DNA of 64,000 nucleotides from Streptomyces sp. NBC_01669 (lineage in GTDB: Bacteria > Actinomycetota > Actinomycetes > Streptomycetales > Streptomycetaceae). The notes under the pieces are model-generated. The model was not told where the DNA came from and did not search any database. It was given only the letters and a program-made list of their open reading frames with translations. Of this stretch, positions 46,097-54,340 are shown piece by piece. Made by a program: the position numbers and the translations under genes. The stretch covers positions 186,001 through 250,000 of the forward strand of contig NZ_JAPEQG010000003.1 in assembly GCF_026339735.1 (NCBI RefSeq), given 5' to 3'. Position 1 is the stretch's first letter. Each line of letters opens with the position of its first letter.

Positions 46097-46501
46097 TCAC
46101 GCTTCGTCGCGGTGGGTGAGGTGACCGCCGGTGAGTCGCCAGTAGTGGAGGTGAGGGGTCTGTCGCCAGGTCTCGTCGGCGGCGATGGCCTGTGTGACCC
46201 ATTCGTGCAGTTGCGGGAGGGCATGCGCCTTTAGAAGGGCTCGGGTGGCAGCACGCTCAGTGGCGTCGACGGCGGGGACATCGATTCGGAAGCCGACCGC
46301 GTCCGGGTGGATGCCGTGGCCGTAGTTGAAGGGTTCTGGAGCAACCCACTCGACTCCCAGGACGATCGTCCCGCTGTCGTGCCCGGTCAGGAACCGAAGG
46401 TCCGTGACGCGGTCCAGGTGGGCGCCGAGACACTCGTTGATGTCGGTGGTGGTCAGTGGCCAGGCACGGTGCCGGGGCAGTCTTCGATTTCGTGCGGACA
46501 T
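46097..46501 (-). CDS. Small protein of the recombinase operon, unknown function
   Basis: This 134-residue protein starts 21 bases after the second recombinase stop, so it belongs to the operon. It contains TTDINECLGAHLDRVTDLRF, a VLGVEWVAPEPFNYGHG strand-rich centre and a helical end with RALLKAHALPQLHEWV. No known motif or catalytic pattern is seen. Its place after two tyrosine recombinases recalls the third small protein of Tn554-type systems, but no sequence similarity can be claimed. Confidence 0.6.
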   Translation of the reverse strand: MSARNRRLPRHRAWPLTTTDINECLGAHLDRVTDLRFLTGHDSGTIVLGVEWVAPEPFNYGHGIHPDAVGFRIDVPAVDATERAATRALLKAHALPQLHEWVTQAIAADETWRQTPHLHYWRLTGGHLTHRDEA

Positions 46502-46522
46502 GGAAGGAAGAATGGCAGAGGA

Positions 46523-48109
46523 TCAGTGACTGTCCTCATGGGCGTCCTGTTCGGCGGCGGTTTCCAGAAGTTGGCGGGCGGAGGCCGCATAACGGATGGC
46601 GGTCTTCTCGTCGATGCCGAAGACGAGGGACAGGTGGAGTGGGTCGGCGCCGTGGGTAAGGGCTTCTTCGAGCTGGCGGTCGACGCGGAGCCTTTCCAGG
46701 GTGGCGGTGAGGTTGCGGGTGGCCCGGGTGGTCCAGAGCTTTCCCGCCGGTCCGAGTTCAACAGCCGTCTTCTGGGTGATCAGCAGGTGGGGGTTGGCCG
46801 TGTTCGGCCAGCGGCTGCGGCGGTAGTCGAGCCAGTCCAGGACAGCACGGCGGGTGAGGTCATCGAGCGGGCGGACGTGACCACCGACGGTGATGCGCCG
46901 GTTGCCGAGGTCCACGTCCTCCAACTGCATCGTGCGAATCGTTTTCGGTCGTGCCGCGTGGACGGCGGCCAGGGCGATGATGAGCCGGATGTCCGGGGTG
47001 GTGGCGGTGGCGATCGCCTCGTCGATGTCCGCCGGTTCGAGGGACTGGATGACACTGCCGGCCTGCCGGGGGACACGGATCCGGATCGTGGGGTTGCGGA
47101 AGATCCGGCCGTTCCTCTTCGCGTGTCGGAACAGCGACCGCAGAGCGACGATCCGGCTCTCGCGTTGCTTGCCGGTGACGGCGTCCCGGGCCGCGATGAC
47201 GTCCCCCCGAGTGACTTCCCGCAGGTGGTCGTAGTGGCTGGACCACTCCAGCAGCACCGGCTGGATCTCGCCCATGTAGGCCCATGCCGTGTGCCGTGCC
47301 CGAGGCTCCGACCGCGGGCCACCGTCGAGCAGGGTGCGAGCCCAGGCCTCGACGTCGCGCCGAATGCCGTGGGCCACTGCGTGGAGTTTGCGTTCCATCC
47401 ACCGATCGATCGCAGGGGCACGATCGTCGGTGAACAGGCCGAGACGGTCCAGGACTTCGGCGGTCCGCACGACCGGAAGCCCGCGGCCGCGCAGGGCCGG
47501 GAAGAGTTCGGAGTACCGGATTGACTCGCCCTCGCGGTAGCTGGACAGCACGATGATCAGGGCCCGGTCCACGTCGCTGGTGATCCAGCGGCTCCAGCCG
47601 CGGGCCTCGCCCAGCGCGTGGGCTGTCTGCCGGGCCCGGGCGAGCCAGGGGTTGGCCAGGTCAGCGTGCCGTTTCCGGTCGAACCCGCGGAAGTCCCGGG
47701 CGGCGGTGAACAGCGGCAGCTGCATCCAGCCCGTGATCACGGGGGGCGGATCGGGGGCTGGTGACCGCTTCAGGGCCCGCCGCCCCTGTTTGCCGACCTG
47801 CGATCCGCGGTTGCGGGGCCGCTGCAGGTTCGCGAAGAACAACTGCTGGCAGGTCACCTGCCGTAGGTACGGTTCCAGCACGGATGCCTTTCCGCTGGCC
47901 TTGATCGCCCAGCTGGCTTGGGCCCGGCAGAGGCGGCAGTAGCCGTACTTGTCATCGACGGGGACCTGCCGACGGCAGCCGGCGCATCGTCCGACGGCGT
48001 GTTGCTGGCCGTAGGTGTAGCAACCGCGGCAGAACCGGCCGGGCAGTTGTCCCCAGGCGAAACAACCAGTGCAGGAAGCCGCCGGCTTGGTGTCGCTGAT
48101 CTTTCCCAT
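46523..48109 (-). CDS. Large tyrosine-recombinase-like protein with N-terminal zinc ribbons
   Basis: The 528-residue protein starts with several Cys pairs (SCTGCFAWG, FCRGCYTYG, RCAGCRRQV, YCRLCRAQ), two zinc ribbons in about the first 85 residues. A core-binding region follows, then an integrase-like domain with Arg in VHAARPKTIRT, ERLRVDRQLEEA and Tyr in EKTAIRYAASARQ. The His-x-x-Arg box is not canonical, so catalysis may depend on its partner. ATG 48109 was chosen; the frame is open to 48205 and overlaps the XRE gene. It is third in its operon. Confidence 0.75.
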   Translation of the reverse strand: MGKISDTKPAASCTGCFAWGQLPGRFCRGCYTYGQQHAVGRCAGCRRQVPVDDKYGYCRLCRAQASWAIKASGKASVLEPYLRQVTCQQLFFANLQRPRNRGSQVGKQGRRALKRSPAPDPPPVITGWMQLPLFTAARDFRGFDRKRHADLANPWLARARQTAHALGEARGWSRWITSDVDRALIIVLSSYREGESIRYSELFPALRGRGLPVVRTAEVLDRLGLFTDDRAPAIDRWMERKLHAVAHGIRRDVEAWARTLLDGGPRSEPRARHTAWAYMGEIQPVLLEWSSHYDHLREVTRGDVIAARDAVTGKQRESRIVALRSLFRHAKRNGRIFRNPTIRIRVPRQAGSVIQSLEPADIDEAIATATTPDIRLIIALAAVHAARPKTIRTMQLEDVDLGNRRITVGGHVRPLDDLTRRAVLDWLDYRRSRWPNTANPHLLITQKTAVELGPAGKLWTTRATRNLTATLERLRVDRQLEEALTHGADPLHLSLVFGIDEKTAIRYAASARQLLETAAEQDAHEDSH

Positions 48110-48125
48110 CGCGGTAGTGCCGGTG

Positions 48126-48455
48126 TCACATCGGCGGCAGGGAGCGGCCGTCGCGGCGCTTGGGAACGACGGCCGGGACCACGGTCGAGCTGGCCGTGGC
48201 TTCACGAACGCCAGTCTGCTGGCCAGGACGTGTGACCTTCTCGGGTTCGGGGATCAGAAGATCGCCGATCCCGCAGTCGAGCACGACGCAGATGACATCC
48301 AGGTCCTCCAGCTTGAGGGAGACCGGCTGGCCGGACCACAGGCCGGACATCTTCCCGGCCGAGATCACCAAGCCGTGTTCGGCCAGGCTCCGCTGGAGCT
48401 CGGATGCCTTCCAGATCCCTTTGTTCGCGGCGGTCAGCCGCAGGTTCCACTGCAT
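48126..48455 (-). CDS. XRE-type helix-turn-helix protein of the recombinase operon
   Basis: The 109-residue protein has a Cro/CI-like helix-turn-helix (KASELQRSLAEHGLVISAGKMSGLW in two segments, then LKLEDLDVICVVLDCGIGDLL) typical of XRE proteins. Its ATG shares a base with the upstream recombinase stop (TGATG); a GTG at 48458 is an alternative. It probably controls or assists the recombinases on either side. Confidence 0.85.
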   Translation of the reverse strand: MQWNLRLTAANKGIWKASELQRSLAEHGLVISAGKMSGLWSGQPVSLKLEDLDVICVVLDCGIGDLLIPEPEKVTRPGQQTGVREATASSTVVPAVVPKRRDGRSLPPM

Positions 48456-49573
48456 CACAGGAGTCCTTCCAGCCGCTTCGCGGCCCGCTGCTGCCCGGCC
48501 ACCCAGGCGTCCTCGACCCGGGTCTGCTGGACGTGGATGTACCGCATCGTCGTGGCGATCCAGGAATGCCCAAGAACCTCCTGGATCGCGAGCAGGTCAA
48601 GGCCGCCGAGGTAGAGCTCGGATGCGCAAAAGTGCCGCAGCACGTGCGGCGTGAGCTTGTCGCCCCAGCCCGGCAGATGGGCTTTCGCCGCAGCTGCCAG
48701 GCCGTTTCGCAGTGCGTCGTCGCCGATGCGGCGTGAGGAGCCGTCGGCGTTCTTCCGCTCCGACGGGAACAGTGGGGCCCCGGGGTGGGTGTGCTCGTCG
48801 TCGAACTGGCCCCAGACGTCCTCGATGAACCACCGCAGCATGCGGTCGGCGCCGTTGATCAGCGGCACCATCCGCTCGCGCGGGCCCGAGCCGCGGGCGC
48901 CCTTGCCATGACGGACGTGAAGCTTGCCGAAGCGGCCAAAGTCCCACTTGATGTCGGCCAAGTCGAGCTTGCACGCCTCGCTGACCCGCAGGCCGACCTG
49001 GGACATCAGCTTCGCAGCGGTGTAGTTCCGCGCGGTCGGGGCGAACTTCCGGCAGGTCGCCAGTTCACCGCCCCAGCCGGTGAACAGCGTCTTGATCTCC
49101 GGCTCGGTCGGTGGGATTCGCAGTGCCGCGTCCTTGGACCCGCGAGGCCGGTTCATCTCGTCGATCGGGCACTCGACCACGCGCCCGGTCAGCCGGTGGA
49201 TCTCGACCTTGTGCCGTACTTCCAGGAACAGGAAGTACGTGGTCAGCGCCTGCGAGCGGGCGAGCCGAGTGCCGCTCGGCGAGCCCCGCAGTACCTTCCC
49301 GAAGTACACGTCGGCGTCGGCAGGCTCCATGTCCCACAGCGGTCGGCCGAACCAGGCCCGCATCTGATCGAGGTGCCCGACGTCCCCGCGGATGGTGCCG
49401 TCCGCCAGGCCCGCCGAGGCACGCGCGAGCACGAACCCCGCCAGCACGTCGGTCTCGAACTGCTCCAGCTCTTCCGCCGAGACCGGATCGCGGAACTCAC
49501 GCAGGTCACGTACGACAGCGAGCGACAACCCATGCCCCCTCACCTTCAAACCGAATGCGAATCGGTCGGACAC
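48455..49573 (-). CDS. Tyrosine recombinase, first gene of the recombinase operon
   Basis: The 372-residue protein has a SAM-like core-binding domain (residues about 35-125) and a complete catalytic set: R196 (GLRVSEA), K224, H310 and R313 (TPHVLRHF), H336 (LGHSW) and Y345 (TMRYIHV). It looks fully active. GTG 49573 is the start. It is coupled to an XRE gene and followed by a degenerate, zinc-ribbon recombinase and a small protein. The 255 bases upstream hold no gene and are a likely place for the element's promoter or end. Confidence 0.88.
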   Translation of the reverse strand: MSDRFAFGLKVRGHGLSLAVVRDLREFRDPVSAEELEQFETDVLAGFVLARASAGLADGTIRGDVGHLDQMRAWFGRPLWDMEPADADVYFGKVLRGSPSGTRLARSQALTTYFLFLEVRHKVEIHRLTGRVVECPIDEMNRPRGSKDAALRIPPTEPEIKTLFTGWGGELATCRKFAPTARNYTAAKLMSQVGLRVSEACKLDLADIKWDFGRFGKLHVRHGKGARGSGPRERMVPLINGADRMLRWFIEDVWGQFDDEHTHPGAPLFPSERKNADGSSRRIGDDALRNGLAAAAKAHLPGWGDKLTPHVLRHFCASELYLGGLDLLAIQEVLGHSWIATTMRYIHVQQTRVEDAWVAGQQRAAKRLEGLL

Positions 49574-49828
49574 GGTGAGAACGCTTCAAGAATCCCGAAG
49601 TTACGTCACTCGGCGACAAGACACCTAGAAGAGGGAGAACCTCCTGGCCACAGCGGTAGACACCGAGTGGGGCTCAGGAGAACTCACGGGATGTCGCACA
49701 GCCGGACATGACCGACCGGCCGAAGGGTTCACATGCGACCGCACGCGCCCGTCCTGCATGTGTCCCCATGGCAGGAAACATGGCGACCTGGTGCGAGGCA
49801 GGTGTCGCACGCCTTCTAAGGTGTGAAC

Positions 49829-50224
49829 ATGACTCAGTACCGCAAGGGCCTCGTCCTCGATTTCGGTGGTGTGCTGACGACCCCTCTGCTGCCTGCCGCA
49901 CTCGCTTTCGAGAAGCGCGAGGGACTGGCCGCGGGGACTCTGCTCACCGGCCTCTACCTGGACCCCGAGGGAATCCGGCTCACCGAGAGGCTGGAACGCG
50001 GCACGCTCACCCAGACACATTGGAACGAGGCGGCCGGCCGGCTCCTCGGTGTCCGGCCGGAGAACCTGATGGGCCGCGTCTTCGCCGACCTGCGCCCCGA
50101 GACCTCGGTGATCGCCGCGGCGGCTGCCGCGCGCCGGGCCGGAGTGAAGGTCGGCATCCTCTCGAACTCCGTCGGCCTGGCCCCGTGGAACCTGTACGAC
50201 GGATACGAGCTGGAGAAGCTCTAA
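49829..50224 (+). pseudogene. HAD-family hydrolase, C-terminally truncated
   Basis: The product has the HAD nucleophile motif LDFGGVLTT near residue 11, a helical cap, and GVKVGILSNSVG (motif II) before stopping at YELEKL. Motif III lysine and motif IV acids are missing. Sequence after the stop resembles an IS5 terminus and transposase start, so the gene was probably cut by insertion. Confidence 0.75.
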
Positions 50225-50340
50225 GAGCTTGTCGGGTGGCTGATCATGCGCGAAGCGTGACGGTCGCGGTCTGCCCTCCGGGCATGGCGACGGCCCCGGA
50301 ATGATCACGTGGTGTGTGCCAGTGCGACAACTCCGAGGCC

Positions 50341-50456
50341 GTCAGCGGCCCATGCTATCCGTCCAGCCTGACCGATGAGATGTGGGAGATCATCCGGCCG
50401 CTCCTTCCCGTGCGTGACCTGCGGAAAGGAGGCGGGGTGCGCAAGTACGGCGGGCG
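50341..50456 (+). pseudogene. IS5-family transposase N-terminal scrap
   Basis: CYPSSLTDEMWEIIRPLLPV and the following RDLRKGG with RKYGG match the start of IS5 transposases. It ends directly in an acetyltransferase fragment. Confidence 0.7.
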
Positions 50457-50672
50457 ATCGTCACCGAGCGGCATGTCGGGCTCGCCGCCATCGGGACCCT
50501 GCCCGAGTACTGGCGGCGCGGTCTCGGCCGGGCGGTCACCGAGACGGTTCTGCGGGACGGGCGGGCCGCCGGCGCTCGTACGGCCTACCTGCACTCCAGC
50601 GACGAGGCGGTACCGCTCGTCGAGCAGGTCGGCTTCCGTACCGAGGAGTCGTGGACCTCCTTCACGGGCTGA
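50454..50672 (+). pseudogene. GNAT acetyltransferase C-terminal fragment
   Basis: The frame AIVTERHVGLAAIGTLPEYW, RRGLGRAVTETVL and VPLVEQVGFRTEE matches the acetyl-CoA-binding half of GNAT proteins (motif A R-R-G-L-G-R). Its N-terminal half is replaced by the IS5 scrap. Confidence 0.7.
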
Positions 50673-50926
50673 CGTACGACCCCGCGACCGCCGACCGCCC
50701 GTTCTCCTCACCCGTCCCGGTCCGGACGCGCTTCAGAGCCTGTCGGTGAGCGGGAGGTGAGCCAAGAGCCGCTTGTGCGTCTGATCCCACGGAGAGGGAC
50801 CGAAGGGACCGGCATCCGGGATTGTGGAGCGGTCCCCGCATGCTCACCTCCGGTGCCGATGGGATCGCAGGGTTCGCTGTCGGCGCCGGAGGGGCGCCTG
50901 CCCAGGGGCCGCTCGGCCCGGACGGT

Positions 50927-51121
50927 CTACAGGCCCAGGTCGAGGGCCAGGCACGAGTAGTACTTCCACGAGTTCTCGTCGCTGTAGGAGGCATTGCCCC
51001 CGCTGCTCGGCGCGGCCTCCGTCTCTTCGGTCATGTCCTCGAAGCGGATCCGCTCGGGAAGCTTGCCGAAGCGTGCGTGCCGTGCCGCCGTGTCGGCATC
51101 CGTGGTGAGTTCCTTGTTCAT
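50927..51121 (-). CDS. 64-residue peptide of unknown function
   Basis: The ATG at 51121 has GGAG seven bases upstream. The peptide has a charged N-terminal part (MNKELTTDADTAARHARFGK, then LPERIRFEDMTEETEA), a Ser/Gly-rich hinge (PSSGGNASYS) and an aromatic/hydrophobic tail ending WKYYSCLALDLGL. This leader-hinge-core layout recalls RiPP precursors, but no modification enzyme is encoded nearby. About 200 bases on either side hold only gene scraps. Confidence 0.5.
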   Translation of the reverse strand: MNKELTTDADTAARHARFGKLPERIRFEDMTEETEAAPSSGGNASYSDENSWKYYSCLALDLGL

Positions 51122-51330
51122 GACCATGCTCCACTTCGTTGATCGTGGATTGCGTCCTGCCTGTCGCCTTGGACGACTGTCATCAGCGTGCACTCTCATT
51201 CGTCACCTGTCAAGCCGGTGACGAGAGTCGTGGTGGGAGTCATGGAGGACACCTGCGGGGGCGCGCCTGTACACGCACATGCCGGCGCCGGTCCGCGGGC
51301 CGGCGCCGGGCACATGTTTCCGTTCTGCGG

Positions 51331-51440
51331 TCACCCCATGGCATCGACTTCGAGGATCGCGGTGGCGAACGCGTCGGGTCGCTCCTGGGGAAGGTTGTGA
51401 CCGGCGCCCGGAACGACGTGGTGCCTCCAGGGACCTGAGA
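51331..51440 (-). pseudogene. Alpha/beta-hydrolase C-terminal scrap
   Basis: HHVVPGAGHNLPQERPDAFA and the following short helix match the end of alpha/beta hydrolases, with the catalytic-His motif GAGHNLP. The rest of the gene is absent. Confidence 0.6.
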
Positions 51441-51441
51441 A

Positions 51442-52188
51442 GTGAGCGGCGTAGCCGCTCCCGTCAACGGAGCCCGGGACGGGCACGGGTACGGCACCCA
51501 CGTGGCGTCCACGATCCTCTTCGGCGCCTATGCCTGTGGTCCGACGGCCCCGCCCACCGAGCCGACCCTCGACTACACCTGCGACTTCACGTTGCGCAAC
51601 CAGTCCGGTGGCGAAGTCGAACGGCGTCTGACGCCACTGCAGTTCGACTACTGGGGGCTCCTCACCATCACTGGCAAACTCGCCGGCTACGACCTGCCGG
51701 CGGAATCGGCCCGGTACACGTTCGAGGCCAGGACCAACGGGGTCAGGACGGAATGGACGTACAGCTCCGACAAGCCGGCCAAGGATGACGCTCCGCAGCT
51801 CCACCCCTGTGTGGGCAAGGTGGTCGGCGACAACCGGGCGGCCTGCCGTCCGGAGCCGCTGACCTTCCTGCGGTACGACCTCGGTCTGGCCCTGGACAAC
51901 ACCGCCAAGGCCGGGGCCACCCATCAGATCACGATCGTCGGCTACCACCAGGAGGGCCTCACCGCCTCGCCCAAGCTGACTTCCCTGCACGTCGAGGCCA
52001 GCTACGACGGGGGCAAGACCTGGCGTCCGGTGTGCACCGAGGAAGCCGGGACGGACACCTTCACCGCGAAGATCAAGAACCCGAGCCGGAAGCAGGCGCC
52101 CGAGGGCGTCGGGCTGCGGATCAGCGCGACCGACAGCCAGGGCAACACTGTCAAGCAGACCCTCCCCACGGCGTACAAGTTGCGCTGA
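51442..52188 (+). pseudogene. Subtilisin-like (S8) peptidase remnant with internal deletion
   Basis: The 248-residue frame begins in the catalytic-His region of S8 peptidases (RDGHGYGTHVASTI). It then jumps to a C-terminal extension (DYTCDFTLRNQSGG to QTLPTAYKLR) with beta-sandwich character. The catalytic His of the usual HGTH motif is Tyr here, and the Asn and Ser regions are missing, so it cannot be a peptidase. A strong terminator follows. Confidence 0.7.
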
Positions 52189-52227
52189 CGGGTGCCGCTG
52201 CAACGGTGAACCGACCGAAAGGTCATA

Positions 52228-52259
52228 GGCCGGGGCGAGACTGAGCTCTCGCCCCGGCC
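52228..52259 (+). terminator. Perfect 13-bp hairpin terminator
   Basis: GGCCGGGGCGAGA and TCTCGCCCCGGCC flank a six-base loop, 40 bases after the peptidase-remnant stop. Confidence 0.8.
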
Positions 52260-52422
52260 GTCCGCTGTCCCTCGACAACACCTCGACAACCCCGGGTGCG
52301 CGCAGCGTCGGCGGCTGACCGCACCTCCGGCTGGTCGCCCGGTGTGCCACCGGTCGGGGCGGGGGGTGTCTGCCGGAACTTCCTCGACAACCACGTCGTC
52401 CCCAGCAGTCCTCTTCCGGCAA

Positions 52423-52794
52423 TCAGAGTCTGCTGATGCAGAAGGGATGCCCGGCCGGATCGGTGAGGACCCGCGCCTTGTCCCCGTGAGGCTGATGATC
52501 CGGCTTGCCCGCACCCAACTCCAGCAGCCGGGCCTCGGCTTCGCCCAAGCCCCCCTCGATCTTGAAGCAGATGTGCAGCTGCTGCGGAACGATGTGGTCG
52601 GGCCAACTCGGAGCCCGGTAGTGGTCAACCCGTTGAAAACCGATCAAGAGTCCGTGCTCGCCGTTGAGGCCCGCGAAGTCGGCGTCCGACTTCGGGTGCA
52701 GTTCAAGGCCGGTGGCCTGCTGATAGAACGCCGCCAAAGCCAGTGGATCGGGGCAATCAAGCGTTATCGCAACCAACTGCATCTGCAGGGGCAT
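52423..52794 (-). CDS. VOC-family (glyoxalase/bleomycin-resistance-like) protein
   Basis: The 123-residue protein has one VOC beta-alpha-beta-beta-beta unit pair: LVAITLDCPDPLALAAFYQQ at the start, LHICFKIE in the middle and a VLTDPAGHPFCIS ending with the usual metal-side acid replaced by Ile/Ser. Length is normal for the family. The substrate cannot be predicted; its neighbours are unrelated scraps. Confidence 0.82.
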   Translation of the reverse strand: MPLQMQLVAITLDCPDPLALAAFYQQATGLELHPKSDADFAGLNGEHGLLIGFQRVDHYRAPSWPDHIVPQQLHICFKIEGGLGEAEARLLELGAGKPDHQPHGDKARVLTDPAGHPFCISRL

Positions 52795-52880
52795 GGCATC
52801 TCCAGGCCGGTCGATGGACTTCCGGGATGAACACCCTGGAGACGTATCAGAACCTCGCCCTGCCCTCGGTCATCAGGTGC

Positions 52881-52964
52881 TCAGTCCGTGGACCACTTCT
52901 GGTTGGGGCTACCGGCGCAGGACCACAGCTGGAGCCGGGTGCCGTTCGCGGCCTGCATCTGCGC
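52881..52964 (-). pseudogene. Ricin-type lectin scrap
   Basis: A short minus-strand stretch reading ANGTRLQLWSCAGSPNQKW matches one repeat of a ricin-type beta-trefoil (Q-x-W motif). Nothing else of the gene remains. Confidence 0.5.
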
Positions 52965-53033
52965 CGCCTCGGCGTCGCGAGCATCGTCGGGCGGCGCTCC
53001 TGCCACTCTGTGACCCACATCACATGAAGTTCC

Positions 53034-53060
53034 TGTCAGCAATCGGGGCGCTGTTCCGCT
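53034..53060 (+). promoter_or_regulatory. Possible ECF41-type promoter
   Basis: TGTCAGC and CGCT, 16 bases apart, approximate the TGTCACA/CGTC pattern I recall for ECF41 sigma factors. They lie about 39 bases before the flavoprotein ATG. The -10 match is weak. Confidence 0.25.
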
Positions 53061-53098
53061 CAAGTCACCGGGAGCAAGCGAACCGACAGGAGCATCGC

Positions 53099-54319
53099 AT
53101 GAAGCACCGCATCGTCGTCCTCGGCGCCGGCTATGCCGGGGCCTACGTGGCCGGGACCCTGGCCCGCCGGCTGTCCCCGGAGGACACCGAGATCACCGTG
53201 GTCAACGCTGTGCCTGACTTCGTCCAGCGAATGCGGCTGCACCAGTTGGCGGCCGGCCGGGACATCGCGGCTCCGAAGCTCGCCGACGTCTTCGTGGGCA
53301 CGGGGATACGGCTGCGCCTGGCCCGTGTCACCGCCGTCGACCCCGAGCGCCAGGTCGTCGCCGTGGTCGACGCCGACGGCGGCGGCGAGCTCGGCTACGA
53401 CACGCTTCTCTACGCGCTCGGCAGCCGCGGCGACGACCACGGCGTGGCCGGCGCGGCCGAGTACGCCTTCGACGTCGCCGCCCGGCCCTCGGCGCTGCGC
53501 CTGCGCGAGCGCCTGGACAGCCTGGGCGGGCGGGGCGAAAGCCGGAATGTGGTGGTCGTCGGCGACGGGTTGACCGGCATCGAGACCGCCACCGAGATCG
53601 CCGAATCCCGGCCCGGCCTGTCGGTGACGCTGGTCGCCCGCGGAGAGCTGGGCGCCCGGCTCTCCGCCGGAGCCCGCAGCCACCTGCGCCAGGCCTGCGA
53701 CCGGCTGGGCATCACCGTCCTGGAGCACACCGTCGTCGAGGCCGTGGAAGCGGCGCAGGTGCTGTGTGCCGACGGCACCGCCCTGGCATCCGACGCAACC
53801 GTGTGGACGGCCGGATTCGCGGTCAACCCCTTCGCCGCCGCCGGCGGGCTGGAGGTCACCGAAAACGGTCGGATCGTCGTCGATCGCACCATGCGGTCGG
53901 TCTCGCACCCGAGCGTCTACGCCGCCGGCGACGGCGCCTACGCCATCGGCGACAACGGCCGGCCGCTGCCGATGTCCTGCGCTTCGGCCGGCTACACCGG
54001 CATGCAGGCCACGGCCGCGATCGTGGGACGCCTGACCGGCCGCAAGGTCGCGAACACCAAGCTGGTCTACACGTACAACCACATCAGTCTCGGGCGGCGG
54101 GACGGGATCCTGCAGATGGTGGACGACGAAGGGCAGGCAAAGCCGAAGTACATGGGCGGCCGGAAGCCCGCGCGGATCAAGGCGGGCATCCTCAAGATGT
54201 CGCTGTGGGCCGCCTCGCACCCGACCTTCGGCATGCCCAAGCGCAAGCACCGCCTGGCCGCCGCGCCGGACGCGACCGCCGAGAACACGGCCGCGTACGC
54301 CGAGAAGGCGGTCGAGTAG
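53099..54319 (+). CDS. NADH-dehydrogenase-like FAD oxidoreductase
   Basis: The 406-residue protein has an FAD-binding GAGYAG motif (residues 8-13), a second Rossmann motif VVVVGDGLTGIETATEIAE for NAD(P)H, an ATVWTAGF segment and the flavin-binding YAAGDGAYA. It matches type II NADH dehydrogenase-like pyridine-nucleotide-disulfide oxidoreductases. ATG 53099 has ACAGGAG upstream. It is followed 21 bases later by an ECF41-type sigma factor; such sigma factors are typically encoded beside an oxidoreductase, so the two probably form one regulatory unit. Confidence 0.88.
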   Translation: MKHRIVVLGAGYAGAYVAGTLARRLSPEDTEITVVNAVPDFVQRMRLHQLAAGRDIAAPKLADVFVGTGIRLRLARVTAVDPERQVVAVVDADGGGELGYDTLLYALGSRGDDHGVAGAAEYAFDVAARPSALRLRERLDSLGGRGESRNVVVVGDGLTGIETATEIAESRPGLSVTLVARGELGARLSAGARSHLRQACDRLGITVLEHTVVEAVEAAQVLCADGTALASDATVWTAGFAVNPFAAAGGLEVTENGRIVVDRTMRSVSHPSVYAAGDGAYAIGDNGRPLPMSCASAGYTGMQATAAIVGRLTGRKVANTKLVYTYNHISLGRRDGILQMVDDEGQAKPKYMGGRKPARIKAGILKMSLWAASHPTFGMPKRKHRLAAAPDATAENTAAYAEKAVE

Positions 54320-54340
54320 CCGCCTCGTAGGGTGTTCCGC

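Noticed and set aside
53018..53060. Confident ECF41 promoter
   Set aside because: The -10 box does not match well, so it is kept only as a low-confidence feature.
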